A stretch of 13,250 nucleotides of DNA from JAJRRH01 sp047638815. Lineage in GTDB: Bacteria > Bacteroidota > Bacteroidia > Flavobacteriales_D > JABDKJ01. The notes under the pieces were generated by a model. The model saw nothing but the letters and a program-made list of their open reading frames with translations, made no database searches and was not told the DNA's origin. Below are positions 1 to 6,170 of this stretch, piece by piece. The DNA is taken from NCBI GenBank assembly GCA_047638815.1, contig JBLIMR010000065.1:1-13250 (forward strand). The letters run 5' to 3'. Each line of letters starts with the position of its first letter. Position 1 is the stretch's first letter. A program made the translations under genes and the position numbers.

Positions 1-615
1 GTTACAAAAAGCTTTGAAGGGTTTGATAGAGACGAAGCAAGAACATCATTATCTGGAGGAATAAATTATCGGCAAGAAATGAAATCTAAAGGATTCGAAT
101 TTTCGATTGGACTCGAATGGATTGATTCGGGTTCTAAATACACTTTACTTACATTCGGAGATCAAATAGCTGATCCTGGGGGATCTATATTTGATCCGAA
201 TTTCATTGATGATTTGCGAATAATTAACCGGTTGCGCTATCTCAGCATTCCCCTGCTTTGGAGTTACGGGAAATCAACACAGAATGAAAAATGGAATTGT
301 ACAGCTTCATTAGGTGGTTCGCCCGATATCTTTATTTACCGGGTAGCAATCTCTAAATATATAACGGAAGATGGAAATCAGAGATTTAGAAAAAGGGTAG
401 GCGGTGGGAACTTTAATCCTGTGCTTTTTTCAGCTCGGGGGGAACTATCAATCGAAAGAACTCTGTCAGAAAAAATTTCCGTGTTTAGCGATCTGGCATA
501 CCGAAGAGGAATCACTGCTCATGCAAAGAAGAAAAAAAATGATTTCAGATCTTCGAATTATGGAGTGAAAATAGGGTTGAGGTATCGATTGGGAGAATCT
601 GAAGAAATGCAATAA
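1..615 (+). CDS. Outer-membrane beta-barrel protein, 5'-truncated by window edge
   Basis: The frame is open from the first base to a TAA at 613-615, so 204 residues are visible and the true start lies upstream; the ATG at 79 is an internal Met, not a start. The sequence alternates polar and hydrophobic residues in strand-like blocks (GFEFSIGLEWI, RYLSIPLLWSYG, KISVFSDLAYRRG, NYGVKIGLRYRLG) with loops rich in D, G, N and K. It has no helical membrane segment. The block RLRYLSIPLLWSYG resembles the 'RxxYLxIPLLxxY' strand typical of the PorT-like / outer-membrane beta-barrel families common in Bacteroidota, and the chain ends in a strand as outer-membrane barrels do. I infer an integral outer-membrane protein of unknown cargo; the N-terminal signal peptide and any plug or extra domain cannot be seen. 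The next gene runs on the opposite strand and converges on it. Confidence 0.6.
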   Translation, partial: VTKSFEGFDRDEARTSLSGGINYRQEMKSKGFEFSIGLEWIDSGSKYTLLTFGDQIADPGGSIFDPNFIDDLRIINRLRYLSIPLLWSYGKSTQNEKWNCTASLGGSPDIFIYRVAISKYITEDGNQRFRKRVGGGNFNPVLFSARGELSIERTLSEKISVFSDLAYRRGITAHAKKKKNDFRSSNYGVKIGLRYRLGESEEMQ

Positions 616-633
616 TATAGATTACAGAATAAA

Positions 634-683
634 GGTCATTGAGCACAGCCGAAATGCCGGCCATTCGGCTGCGCTCAGGGATC
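634..683. repeat. REP-like extended palindrome
   Basis: A long imperfect inverted repeat lies between the stop of the barrel gene and the GAPDH terminator. TGAGCACAGCCGAA (640-653) pairs with TTCGGCTGCGCTCA (664-677) at 13 of 14 positions. Outer pairs continue to 634/683 with wobbles, and the centre holds GCCGGC. Its G+C content is well above the neighbouring intergenic DNA. From memory, palindromes with the core TTCGxCTGCGCTCA are dispersed in many copies in Bacteroidota genomes, so I read it as one REP-type unit rather than a gene-specific terminator. No T-run follows on either strand. Confidence 0.6.
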
Positions 684-746
684 TTCAATGTGGCATTCAC
701 AGCAATATGGTATGTGGGTTAGTATAGGATTATAAATTTCCGAAAC

Positions 747-778
747 AAAAAAAGACCCCCACAAAAGTGAAGGTCTTT
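747..778 (-). terminator. Intrinsic terminator of the GAPDH gene
   Basis: On the minus strand AAAGACCTTCAC, a UUUU loop and GTGGGGGTCTTT form a 12-bp stem, and transcription then runs into seven T. Two positions are G-U pairs in the minus-strand RNA but A/C mismatches in the plus-strand RNA. The hairpin is therefore built for the gene on the minus strand, whose stop codon is about 27 bases upstream. It may still help stop plus-strand transcripts of the barrel gene, where TTTAAATAATTTT follows. Confidence 0.85.
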
Positions 779-804
779 AAATAATTTTCGAAGTAAATAA
801 TCTA

Positions 805-2259
805 CTAGTAGTAAATCATTCTTCTAACCTTAGCAATATACTTAGCAAGTCTCAATACTTGTTTCGTATATCCAAACTCGTTGTCATACCAAACATAGAG
901 TACAACATTCTTCTTGTCCTTAGAAACTATAGTCGCATGACTATCATATATGCTACAGCAAGTATTACCAATAATATCATTTGAAACCAATTCTTCTTCT
1001 GTTGCAAACTTGATTTGATTAACCAACTCACCTTCCAATGCTGCAGCTTTCATAGTGCTGTTAATTTCCTCAAGTGAAACTTCTTTGCCTAATTCCAGAT
1101 TAAGAATAGCTAAAGAACCATTTGGTGTTGGCACTCTTACTGCGTTAGCTGTTAATTTGTCCGCCAACGATGGTATCACTTTAGTCACTGCATTCCCAGC
1201 ACCTGTGCTTGTAATTACCATATTAATGGCTGCGGAACGGCCCCTTCTTGGCTTCTTGTGCATATTGTCCAACAAATTTTGGTCATTGGTATATGCATGA
1301 ATCGTTTCAAGATGTCCTTTTACAACTCCGTATTTACTTTCTACCACCTGTAGAATAGGAGAAATGGCATTTGTCGTACATGAAGCCGCAGAATAGATGT
1401 CATTGGCATCCAAGTCAAATTCTTGATGGTTGATGCCATAAACGATGTTTGGAATCTCTTTTCCAGGCGCTGTAAGCAATACTTTATTAACACCCTTGGC
1501 TTTCATGTGTCTTGATAAAGCTTCTTTATCCGTAAAGGCACCCGTGTTATCAATCAACAAAGCATTTTCAATGCCGTGGGCCGTGTAATCCACATCTTCA
1601 GGATTTCCACCTTGAATGAACAAAACATCCTGTCCATCGATTGTCATTTTGTTGTTTTCCGGATCTATCTGTATCATGGCATTGAATTTTCCATGCACAG
1701 AATCCATACTCAACAAAGAGGCTCTCTTTTTAATCTGATCAGCATCCACTTTTCTAAGAACAATTGCTCTTAGTCTCAGTTGTTGCCCTACTCCACTCAT
1801 TCTTATAAGTTCTCTTGCGCACAATCTTCCTATTCTACCAAATCCATAAAGAACTACGTCTCTAGGTTTGATATCAGAACTGGCTTGATGACCGACAAAC
1901 TTACCAAGCTTGTCATCCATAAATTCCTCCTTCGTTGCATAGTTTGATCCTTCTGTTTTCCATTCTCTGGATAAACGACCAATATCAATTTTTGAAGGCG
2001 CCAGATCCATACGAGTCATCACATTTGCCAACTCGGCTGTAGTGTGAACATCAATTGGCTTGTTAACCACATCGGTGGCATATTGATGCAGGTCTAGTAT
2101 ATTAGAAACACCCACTTCCATAAGCGGGGATCTGAAGAGTACTAGCTCTACATTTTTATCATACATCAGGTGACCTATCGCACTAATCAATTCCACTGCA
2201 GATCTTTTTTGATCCACCCATTTGTCTGTCTTTTTAGTAAGGGAAGCTGTTGGGCTCAT
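805..2259 (-). CDS. gap: Glyceraldehyde-3-phosphate dehydrogenase, long N-terminally extended form
   Basis: Phosphorylating GAPDH of glycolysis/gluconeogenesis, interconverting glyceraldehyde-3-phosphate and 1,3-bisphosphoglycerate in the cytoplasm. The Rossmann motif GFGRIGR is at residues 139-145, the active-site block SCTTN has Cys294, the catalytic base His321 lies in TIHAYTNDQ, and the C-terminal signature WYDNEFGY is at 457-464. The protein is 484 aa against about 335 for classical GAPDH. The surplus is about 130 residues before the Rossmann fold, with no motif I recognise; long forms of this size are known in Bacteroidota. The usual NAD-specificity residues are absent: where classical enzymes have Asp32 after the second strand (AIND), this one reads AIVLRK, and the Leu187-Pro188 pair is Asn332-Met333. 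That suggests NADP or dual cofactor use (inference). The ATG at 2259 sits about 40 bases after the rpoD terminator, and I see no Shine-Dalgarno and no clear promoter between them. It is followed by its own strong terminator. Confidence 0.93.
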   Translation of the reverse strand: MSPTASLTKKTDKWVDQKRSAVELISAIGHLMYDKNVELVLFRSPLMEVGVSNILDLHQYATDVVNKPIDVHTTAELANVMTRMDLAPSKIDIGRLSREWKTEGSNYATKEEFMDDKLGKFVGHQASSDIKPRDVVLYGFGRIGRLCARELIRMSGVGQQLRLRAIVLRKVDADQIKKRASLLSMDSVHGKFNAMIQIDPENNKMTIDGQDVLFIQGGNPEDVDYTAHGIENALLIDNTGAFTDKEALSRHMKAKGVNKVLLTAPGKEIPNIVYGINHQEFDLDANDIYSAASCTTNAISPILQVVESKYGVVKGHLETIHAYTNDQNLLDNMHKKPRRGRSAAINMVITSTGAGNAVTKVIPSLADKLTANAVRVPTPNGSLAILNLELGKEVSLEEINSTMKAAALEGELVNQIKFATEEELVSNDIIGNTCCSIYDSHATIVSKDKKNVVLYVWYDNEFGYTKQVLRLAKYIAKVRRMIYY

Positions 2260-2296
2260 TTCTTAAGTTAAATGTTAAAAATTAAAATATAGGTAT

Positions 2297-2329
2297 AAAA
2301 AAAAGCTTACCTCATAGAGGCAAGCTTTT
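2297..2329 (-). terminator. Intrinsic terminator between rpoD and gap
   Basis: Minus-strand AAAAGCTTGCCTC, loop TAT, GAGGTAAGCTTTT makes a 13-bp stem with one G-U pair, followed by eight T. The same position would be an A/C mismatch in plus-strand RNA, so the hairpin serves rpoD. It begins 14 bases past the rpoD stop and leaves only about 40 bases before the gap ATG, so gap needs either read-through or a promoter overlapping the terminator. Confidence 0.87.
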
Positions 2330-2343
2330 AATAATTTATTTAC

Positions 2344-3210
2344 TTACCCGAGGTAAGCCTTTAGTAATTTGCTTTTCGAATGTTGTTTCAACTTTCGGAT
2401 TGCCTTTTCTTTAATTTGTCTGACTCTCTCACGAGTTAGATCAAATTTTTCTCCAATCTCATCCAAAGTTAAACCATGGTTCATTCCTATTCCGAAAAAT
2501 AATCGGACAACATCTCTTTCTCTATCACTTAAGGAAGACAATGATCTTTCTACCTCGTTGTGCAATGATTCAGCCAATAGACCATTGTCCGCATCGGGAG
2601 AATCATCATTGATCAAAACATCCAATAGAGAGTTACTGTCACCATCTTCAGTAAAAGGCGCATCCATAGAGATGTGTCTTCCACTTACTCTTAGTGATTG
2701 AGTAACCTTTGATATTGGTAAGTCTAATGCTACTGCCAATTCTTCCGCTGATGGTGGTCTTTCAAATTCCTGTTCTAACTTAGAGAACATCTTGTTTATT
2801 TTACTTAAAGACCCCACTTGGTTTAGTGGCAAACGAACAATTCTTGATTGTTCGGCTAATGCTTGCAAGATTGATTGTCTAATCCACCATACAGCATATG
2901 AAATGAATTTAAATCCTCTTGTTTCATCAAAACGTTGTGCTGCTTTGATAAGTCCTAGATTTCCCTCATTGATAAGATCTGGTAGACTTAATCCTTGGTT
3001 TTGGTATTGCTTCGCTACGGAAACAACAAACCTTAAGTTTGCTCTTGTCAATTTGTCCAAGGCTCTTTGGTCACCTTGCTTTATTCTTTGCGCTAATTCA
3101 ACTTCCTCTTGAGCTGTAATCAGCTCCTCTTTGCTTATCTCTTGTAGATATTTATCTAATGATTGACTCTCTCTATTTGTAATAGATTTGGTAATCTTTA
3201 ACTGACGCAT
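2344..3210 (-). CDS. rpoD: Primary RNA polymerase sigma factor, short Bacteroidota type
   Basis: Housekeeping sigma factor directing RNA polymerase to vegetative promoters. At 288 aa it lacks the long acidic region 1.1 and non-conserved insert of E. coli sigma-70, as is normal for the primary sigma of Bacteroidota. Region 1.2 covers about residues 16-48 (SLDKYLQEISKEELITAQEE). Region 2 covers about 55-125, with the core-binding/promoter-melting sequence LPDLINEGNLGLIKAAQRFD and region 2.4 around YAVWWIRQSILQALAE. Region 3 follows from about 135 to 205. Region 4 has its helix-turn-helix at about 247-272 (GLTLDEIGEKFDLTRERVRQIKEKA). The start is ATG at 3210 after a leader of about 85 nt from a consensus promoter. 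The ATG is not preceded by a close Shine-Dalgarno. The stop codon lies inside a small hairpin, and a terminator follows. Confidence 0.97.
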   Translation of the reverse strand: MRQLKITKSITNRESQSLDKYLQEISKEELITAQEEVELAQRIKQGDQRALDKLTRANLRFVVSVAKQYQNQGLSLPDLINEGNLGLIKAAQRFDETRGFKFISYAVWWIRQSILQALAEQSRIVRLPLNQVGSLSKINKMFSKLEQEFERPPSAEELAVALDLPISKVTQSLRVSGRHISMDAPFTEDGDSNSLLDVLINDDSPDADNGLLAESLHNEVERSLSSLSDRERDVVRLFFGIGMNHGLTLDEIGEKFDLTRERVRQIKEKAIRKLKQHSKSKLLKAYLG

Positions 3211-3303
3211 ATATTGATTTTTGTAATTAGTTCCTCAACCGCCTTCACATGTCCTTTCTGCACCCCTCCATTGATTAACGGAATCAACCGTATAATCAGT
3301 GTA

Positions 3304-3334
3304 CAAAGATACGAAAAATGCCTGAATTTAGCAA
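3304..3334 (-). promoter_or_regulatory. Bacteroidota-type vegetative promoter of rpoD
   Basis: On the minus strand a TTG (3334-3332) is separated by exactly 20 bases from TATCTTTG (3311-3304), a perfect match to the Bacteroidota consensus of TTG around -33 and TAnnTTTG around -7. Transcription would begin near 3297, giving an rpoD leader of about 85-90 nt. The promoter lies just beyond the htrA terminator, so the two units are insulated from each other. This implies rpoD is transcribed by its own product's holoenzyme. Confidence 0.85.
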
Positions 3335-3354
3335 GTGCAAACGTAATCCTCTTT

Positions 3355-3394
3355 AAATAAAAAACAGAGTCCGCTATAGCAGCGAGCTCTGTTT
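3355..3394 (-). terminator. Intrinsic terminator after htrA
   Basis: Minus-strand AAACAGAG and CTCTGTTT form an 8-bp outer stem, with an inner CGCT/AGCG stem separated by a two-base mismatch bulge. The T-rich run TTTTTATTT follows directly. It lies about 100 bases past the htrA stop and only about 20 bases upstream of the rpoD -33 box. Confidence 0.8.
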
Positions 3395-3436
3395 CAATCA
3401 AATGACTTAAAAATAAATTTCCTGAATCAAAACAAA

Positions 3437-3529
3437 TTAACAGTAATTTGCGGTTTCCTGGAATTTTCCGTCTTGCAGGTACTTCTTTTTAAGTCTATAT
3501 TCCAAATCCGTAATAAGCTGTCGTTCCAT
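3437..3529 (-). CDS. Possible 30-residue protein overlapping the htrA 3' end
   Basis: An ATG at 3529 opens a 30-codon frame ending in TAA at 3437-3439. The first 35 bases overlap the end of htrA in another frame. The peptide begins MERQLITDLEYRLKKKYLQD and ends in a short polar tail with NYC; it is hydrophilic, charged and helix-like, with no low-complexity stretch. It would occupy most of the otherwise unexplained ~100 bases between the htrA stop and the htrA terminator. A purine-rich AGAAGGG lies about 13 bases before the ATG. I do not recognise a family. A chance frame, or a +1 frameshifted htrA C-terminal extension, are alternatives. HtrA already ends in YYGFGI, which I recall as a normal family terminus. 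Confidence 0.25.
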   Translation of the reverse strand: MERQLITDLEYRLKKKYLQDGKFQETANYC

Positions 3530-4946
3530 TGGGATAAATCCCTTCTATCAGCACTCCTCCCTCCTTTGAGCCTAACAGTGAAACCACGTCATTTGGATTT
3601 GCAATTTCTTGTTTATCTATCTTAGTTATTATTAGTCCTTCTTTAATCCCTGCCTTAAGTAATGGGCCATTGTTCAAGTCTGTTATTTGAACACCCCTTG
3701 CTATGCCAAGTCTCTGAAGTTCCTCTTTTGAAACTGGACTAAATTTTGCTCCTAGAGAACTCAAATCCAAGCTTTCGGACTTTTCTTCTCTATTCGCGAC
3801 CGTTTTGTTTCCTAAGCGATCTTGTAAAATAACGTCAAGAGAAAGCTCTTTATTGTCTCTCTTAATAGATATATTAATTTCATCACCTGGATGATACTTA
3901 CTAACCTGACCCTGAAGCTCTGCGAAGCTTCCAATGTTGTTTCCATCTATCTCTGTAATTATGTCTCCCTTGAATATTCCTCCTTCATCAGCGGCACTAT
4001 TTTCTATCACTCCAGAAACATATACTCCTTTAACATCGCTAATATTCAATCGATCAGCTAATTCTTGATTTAAGTTTGCAATTTCAACACCAATATATGC
4101 TCTCTCCACTTTACCATACTCCAGCAAATCATGTATTACTTTTTGCACAATAGAGCTGGGAACTGCAAATGAATATCCAGAATATGATCCTGTTCGAGAA
4201 GCTATTGCTGTATTAATGCCCACTAACTCTCCTCGAGTATTCACGAGTGCTCCACCACTGTTTCCAGGATTAACCGCAGCATCTGTCTGGATAAATGACT
4301 CCACAGGGAATATTTGTTTATTCGGGTCGTATTCCAATATATTGATATTTCTTGCTTTTGCACTCACTATACCGGCCGTGACAGTAGAGGTTAAGTTAAA
4401 TGGGTTTCCAACAGCCAATACCCATTCCCCAATCCTCAATGATTCAGAATCGCCAAATGTACTGAAGGGTAAATCTTCATCATCAATTTTCAATAGGGCA
4501 AGATCATAGGCCGGGTCAGAGCCTATAAGTTCTGCGGTGTACGATCTATTGTCATTCAATGTCACTTGTATCTTTGTTGCGTTTTCAATAACATGGTGGT
4601 TGGTAACGACATAACCATCTTGAGACAAAATGACGCCACTTCCTGACGATTGCATCATTTTACCACCTGGCATTTGACCCAACATTTCAAACCATGGATT
4701 GTTTTGATATTGTGTTTGATACTGTGTTTTGATATGAACAACTGTATTTAATGACGTTTCAGCCGCTCCAGTCAGATCCACAAAATCACCTACAGAAGCT
4801 GCCGGCATGTTTGTCTTATGCACCGGTGCGGCACTAATCCTATCCTTGAAGCTTGGCTGCTCTTCCTTCTCAATTAATTTATAACCTCCAAGAGCTACAA
4901 GCCCTCCAAAAAGAGCGATTGATACCGTTTTAAGCATTGCGTTCAT
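3495..4946 (-). CDS. htrA: HtrA/DegP-like periplasmic serine endoprotease (Do family)
   Basis: Envelope protein quality-control protease of the trypsin-like S1C family with two PDZ domains. The N-terminus (MNAMLKTVSIALFGGLVALGGY) is a signal peptide or membrane anchor directing it to the periplasm. The protease domain spans about residues 60-280 with the full triad: His118 in TNHHVI, Asp148 in DLALLKI, and Ser230 in NPGNSGG. PDZ1 lies at about 283-375 (AYIGVEI, GDIITEIDG) and PDZ2 at about 395-475 (GLIITKIDKQEI). The 483-aa length is normal for DegP-type proteins. The linker QTQYQNNPWFEMLG (78-90) corresponds to the LA loop region, shorter than in E. coli DegP. The ATG at 4946 gives the complete signal sequence; ATG 4937 (Met4) is an alternative. 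It stands alone on the minus strand with a terminator after it. A MITE-like element lies 14 bases before its start codon. Confidence 0.95.
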   Translation of the reverse strand: MNAMLKTVSIALFGGLVALGGYKLIEKEEQPSFKDRISAAPVHKTNMPAASVGDFVDLTGAAETSLNTVVHIKTQYQTQYQNNPWFEMLGQMPGGKMMQSSGSGVILSQDGYVVTNHHVIENATKIQVTLNDNRSYTAELIGSDPAYDLALLKIDDEDLPFSTFGDSESLRIGEWVLAVGNPFNLTSTVTAGIVSAKARNINILEYDPNKQIFPVESFIQTDAAVNPGNSGGALVNTRGELVGINTAIASRTGSYSGYSFAVPSSIVQKVIHDLLEYGKVERAYIGVEIANLNQELADRLNISDVKGVYVSGVIENSAADEGGIFKGDIITEIDGNNIGSFAELQGQVSKYHPGDEINISIKRDNKELSLDVILQDRLGNKTVANREEKSESLDLSSLGAKFSPVSKEELQRLGIARGVQITDLNNGPLLKAGIKEGLIITKIDKQEIANPNDVVSLLGSKEGGVLIEGIYPNGTTAYYGFGI

Positions 4947-4960
4947 ATGATCAGTATTTA

Positions 4961-5123
4961 GTGTCTGGTCGGAAATAGCTAAAAATTAAAGCACGGTTCT
5001 TTTTGCAATCTCCGAATTTATTTTTAATCGTCTGATGCTAAGGCATCACCTCATAAAAATGAAATTCAAATCTCATCAAAAATAACTCGTTTTGTAAAAA
5101 ATTACCTATTTACGACCAGACAT
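4961..5123. mobile_element. MITE-like element, 163 bp, no coding capacity
   Basis: The two ends are inverted copies of each other. Left end 4961-4982 and the reverse complement of right end 5102-5123 agree at 19 of 22 bases (shared core TGTCTGGTCG, then AAATAG). The element starts TG and ends CA one base inside the termini. Both sides are flanked by the hexamer TATTTA (4955-4960 and 5124-5129), a candidate target-site duplication, although such a hexamer is not rare in this A+T-rich DNA. Near its exact centre is a perfect hairpin TGATGC-TAAG-GCATCA (5033-5048). No ORF of note lies inside. I infer a non-autonomous element mobilised by a transposase elsewhere in the genome; the family cannot be named from this copy. 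A pair of oppositely oriented protein-binding sites is the alternative. Confidence 0.55.
5077..5084 (-). promoter_or_regulatory. Candidate -7 box for htrA inside the MITE-like element
   Basis: On the minus strand TATTTTTG fits TAnnTTTG. No TTG is found 19-21 bases upstream, so only half of the promoter is present. It would give a leader of about 120 nt for htrA lying almost wholly within the element. Another minus-strand match, TACGTTTG (5215-5208), also lacks a -33 partner. Confidence 0.25.
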
Positions 5124-5129
5124 TATTTA

Positions 5130-5399
5130 TGTTTTATATCAAAAATTATACCTGAATATAATTTTCACCAAAAGCAATTATTAAACAAAATAACGCTGTA
5201 TTTTCAGCAAACGTATTTTAACCGTTGTTAATTAATGTTAAGCTTTGCATTTTAACCTAGAATGAACTACCTCGATGCAAGCATACGAGGTATCAAATAG
5301 GAAAACAGCTACATCAACGACTCAATAGTTGGGGAATTAATATCCCTTAGGGATTAAATATACGGATAATTATATGTCACCGAAAGAGGCAATGTACGA
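5130..5399 (+). other. Leader/intergenic region upstream of dapF
   Basis: This 270-base A+T-rich stretch has no gene-sized ORF and no recognisable promoter or riboswitch. It contains the hairpin at 5268-5292, a small palindrome ATCCC-TTA-GGGAT (5342-5354), and two tiny ORFs: MNYLDASIRGIK (5263-5301) and MSPKEAMYEWK (5374-5409), the latter overlapping the dapF start. AGAGG (5385-5389) is a plausible ribosome-binding site for the ATG at 5400. Near-matches to TAnnTTTG, such as TA-AGC-TTTG around 5240, have the wrong spacing. Confidence 0.5.
5268..5292. repeat. Inverted repeat / hairpin in the dapF leader
   Basis: TACCTCG (5268-5274) and CGAGGTA (5286-5292) form a 7-bp perfect outer stem. ATG/CAT extend it with one bulged A, around a CAAG loop. 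No T-run follows, so it is not an intrinsic terminator. It could be an operator or an RNA structure about 110 bases before dapF. Confidence 0.5.
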
Positions 5400-6170
5400 A
5401 TGGAAATGAAATTTTCAAAATACCAAGGAACAGGAAACGATTTCATCATGATTGATGATCTCAACAAGACCTTTGATTCCAATGATAAGCAATTGATAAA
5501 AAACTTATGTGACAGAAAATTCGGCATTGGATCAGATGGTATAATTCTGTTGCAAGCGGACGATGAGTTGGACTTCTATGTTGATTTTTTAAACCCAGAT
5601 GGCAGTAGAAGTTTTTGTGGCAATGGCAGTCGTTGTGCTGTACAGTTTGCAGTCGAGCTGGGTATTACTGAAAATCAGTGTCGTTTCAATGCCATTGATG
5701 GTGAACATGAGGCGAGCATTCTTGGAGATGTAGTGGAGTTAAAAATGTCTACCGTTAGAAGTACGGAGAACTTAGGTGATGATTTTTTATTGGACACTGG
5801 TTCGCCACATTATGTGAAATTTGTGCAAGACGTTAGCGTTCTTGATATCAAAAAACTCGGTGCAGAAATTCGTTATAATGATCGATTTAATGAGCAGGGT
5901 GTCAACGTAAATTTTGTGGAAATAGGCAAAGACAAAATTCACATTCGAACGTATGAACGCGGTGTCGAAGATGAGACATTATCATGTGGAACAGGTGTAA
6001 CCGCTGCTGCGATTGCATCTGTCCTTAAATCAGGTGAGAAAGAAATGGTTTCCGTTGAATCCATGGGTGGAAACCTATCGGTCAAGTTGAAACAATCGGG
6101 TAATACATTTACAGATATCTGGCTGTGTGGCCCTGCAATTAAAGTATTTGATGGATCAATAAAATTATGA
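5400..6170 (+). CDS. dapF: Diaminopimelate epimerase
   Basis: PLP-independent epimerase converting LL- to meso-diaminopimelate, the penultimate step to lysine and a peptidoglycan precursor. Both catalytic thiols are present: Cys73 in SFCGNGSRC (N-terminal half) and Cys196 in TLSCGTGVTAA (C-terminal half). The family opening KYQGTGNDF (residues 7-15) and FNPDG-like FLNPDGSRSF are intact, and 256 aa is a normal length. Two starts are possible: ATG 5400 (MEMKFSKYQ) or ATG 5406 (MKFSKYQ), the second matching the usual family N-terminus. I keep 5400 because AGAGG lies 10 bases before it. An 11-codon ORF (5374-5409) overlaps both starts. The stop overlaps the next gene's ATG (ATGA), indicating translational coupling. 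Confidence 0.96.
   Translation: MEMKFSKYQGTGNDFIMIDDLNKTFDSNDKQLIKNLCDRKFGIGSDGIILLQADDELDFYVDFLNPDGSRSFCGNGSRCAVQFAVELGITENQCRFNAIDGEHEASILGDVVELKMSTVRSTENLGDDFLLDTGSPHYVKFVQDVSVLDIKKLGAEIRYNDRFNEQGVNVNFVEIGKDKIHIRTYERGVEDETLSCGTGVTAAAIASVLKSGEKEMVSVESMGGNLSVKLKQSGNTFTDIWLCGPAIKVFDGSIKL

Noticed and set aside
3198..3401. 67-codon minus-strand ORF upstream of rpoD
   Set aside because: It runs across the htrA terminator and the rpoD promoter and overlaps the rpoD start; its first codons would lie upstream of the promoter that drives it, so the full-length frame is very unlikely to be a gene.
4216..4509. 97-codon plus-strand ORF within htrA
   Set aside because: It lies entirely antisense to the conserved protease domain, resembles no family, and is explained as a shadow of htrA.
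5342..5354. Small palindrome ATCCC-TTA-GGGAT before dapF
   Set aside because: A 5-bp stem with no neighbours or T-run; too short to claim a function on its own, so only mentioned as part of the leader.
5130..5399. Lysine riboswitch upstream of dapF
   Set aside because: The lysine-riboswitch core and its multi-helix junction are not recognisable, and no terminator or sequestered ribosome-binding site is visible.
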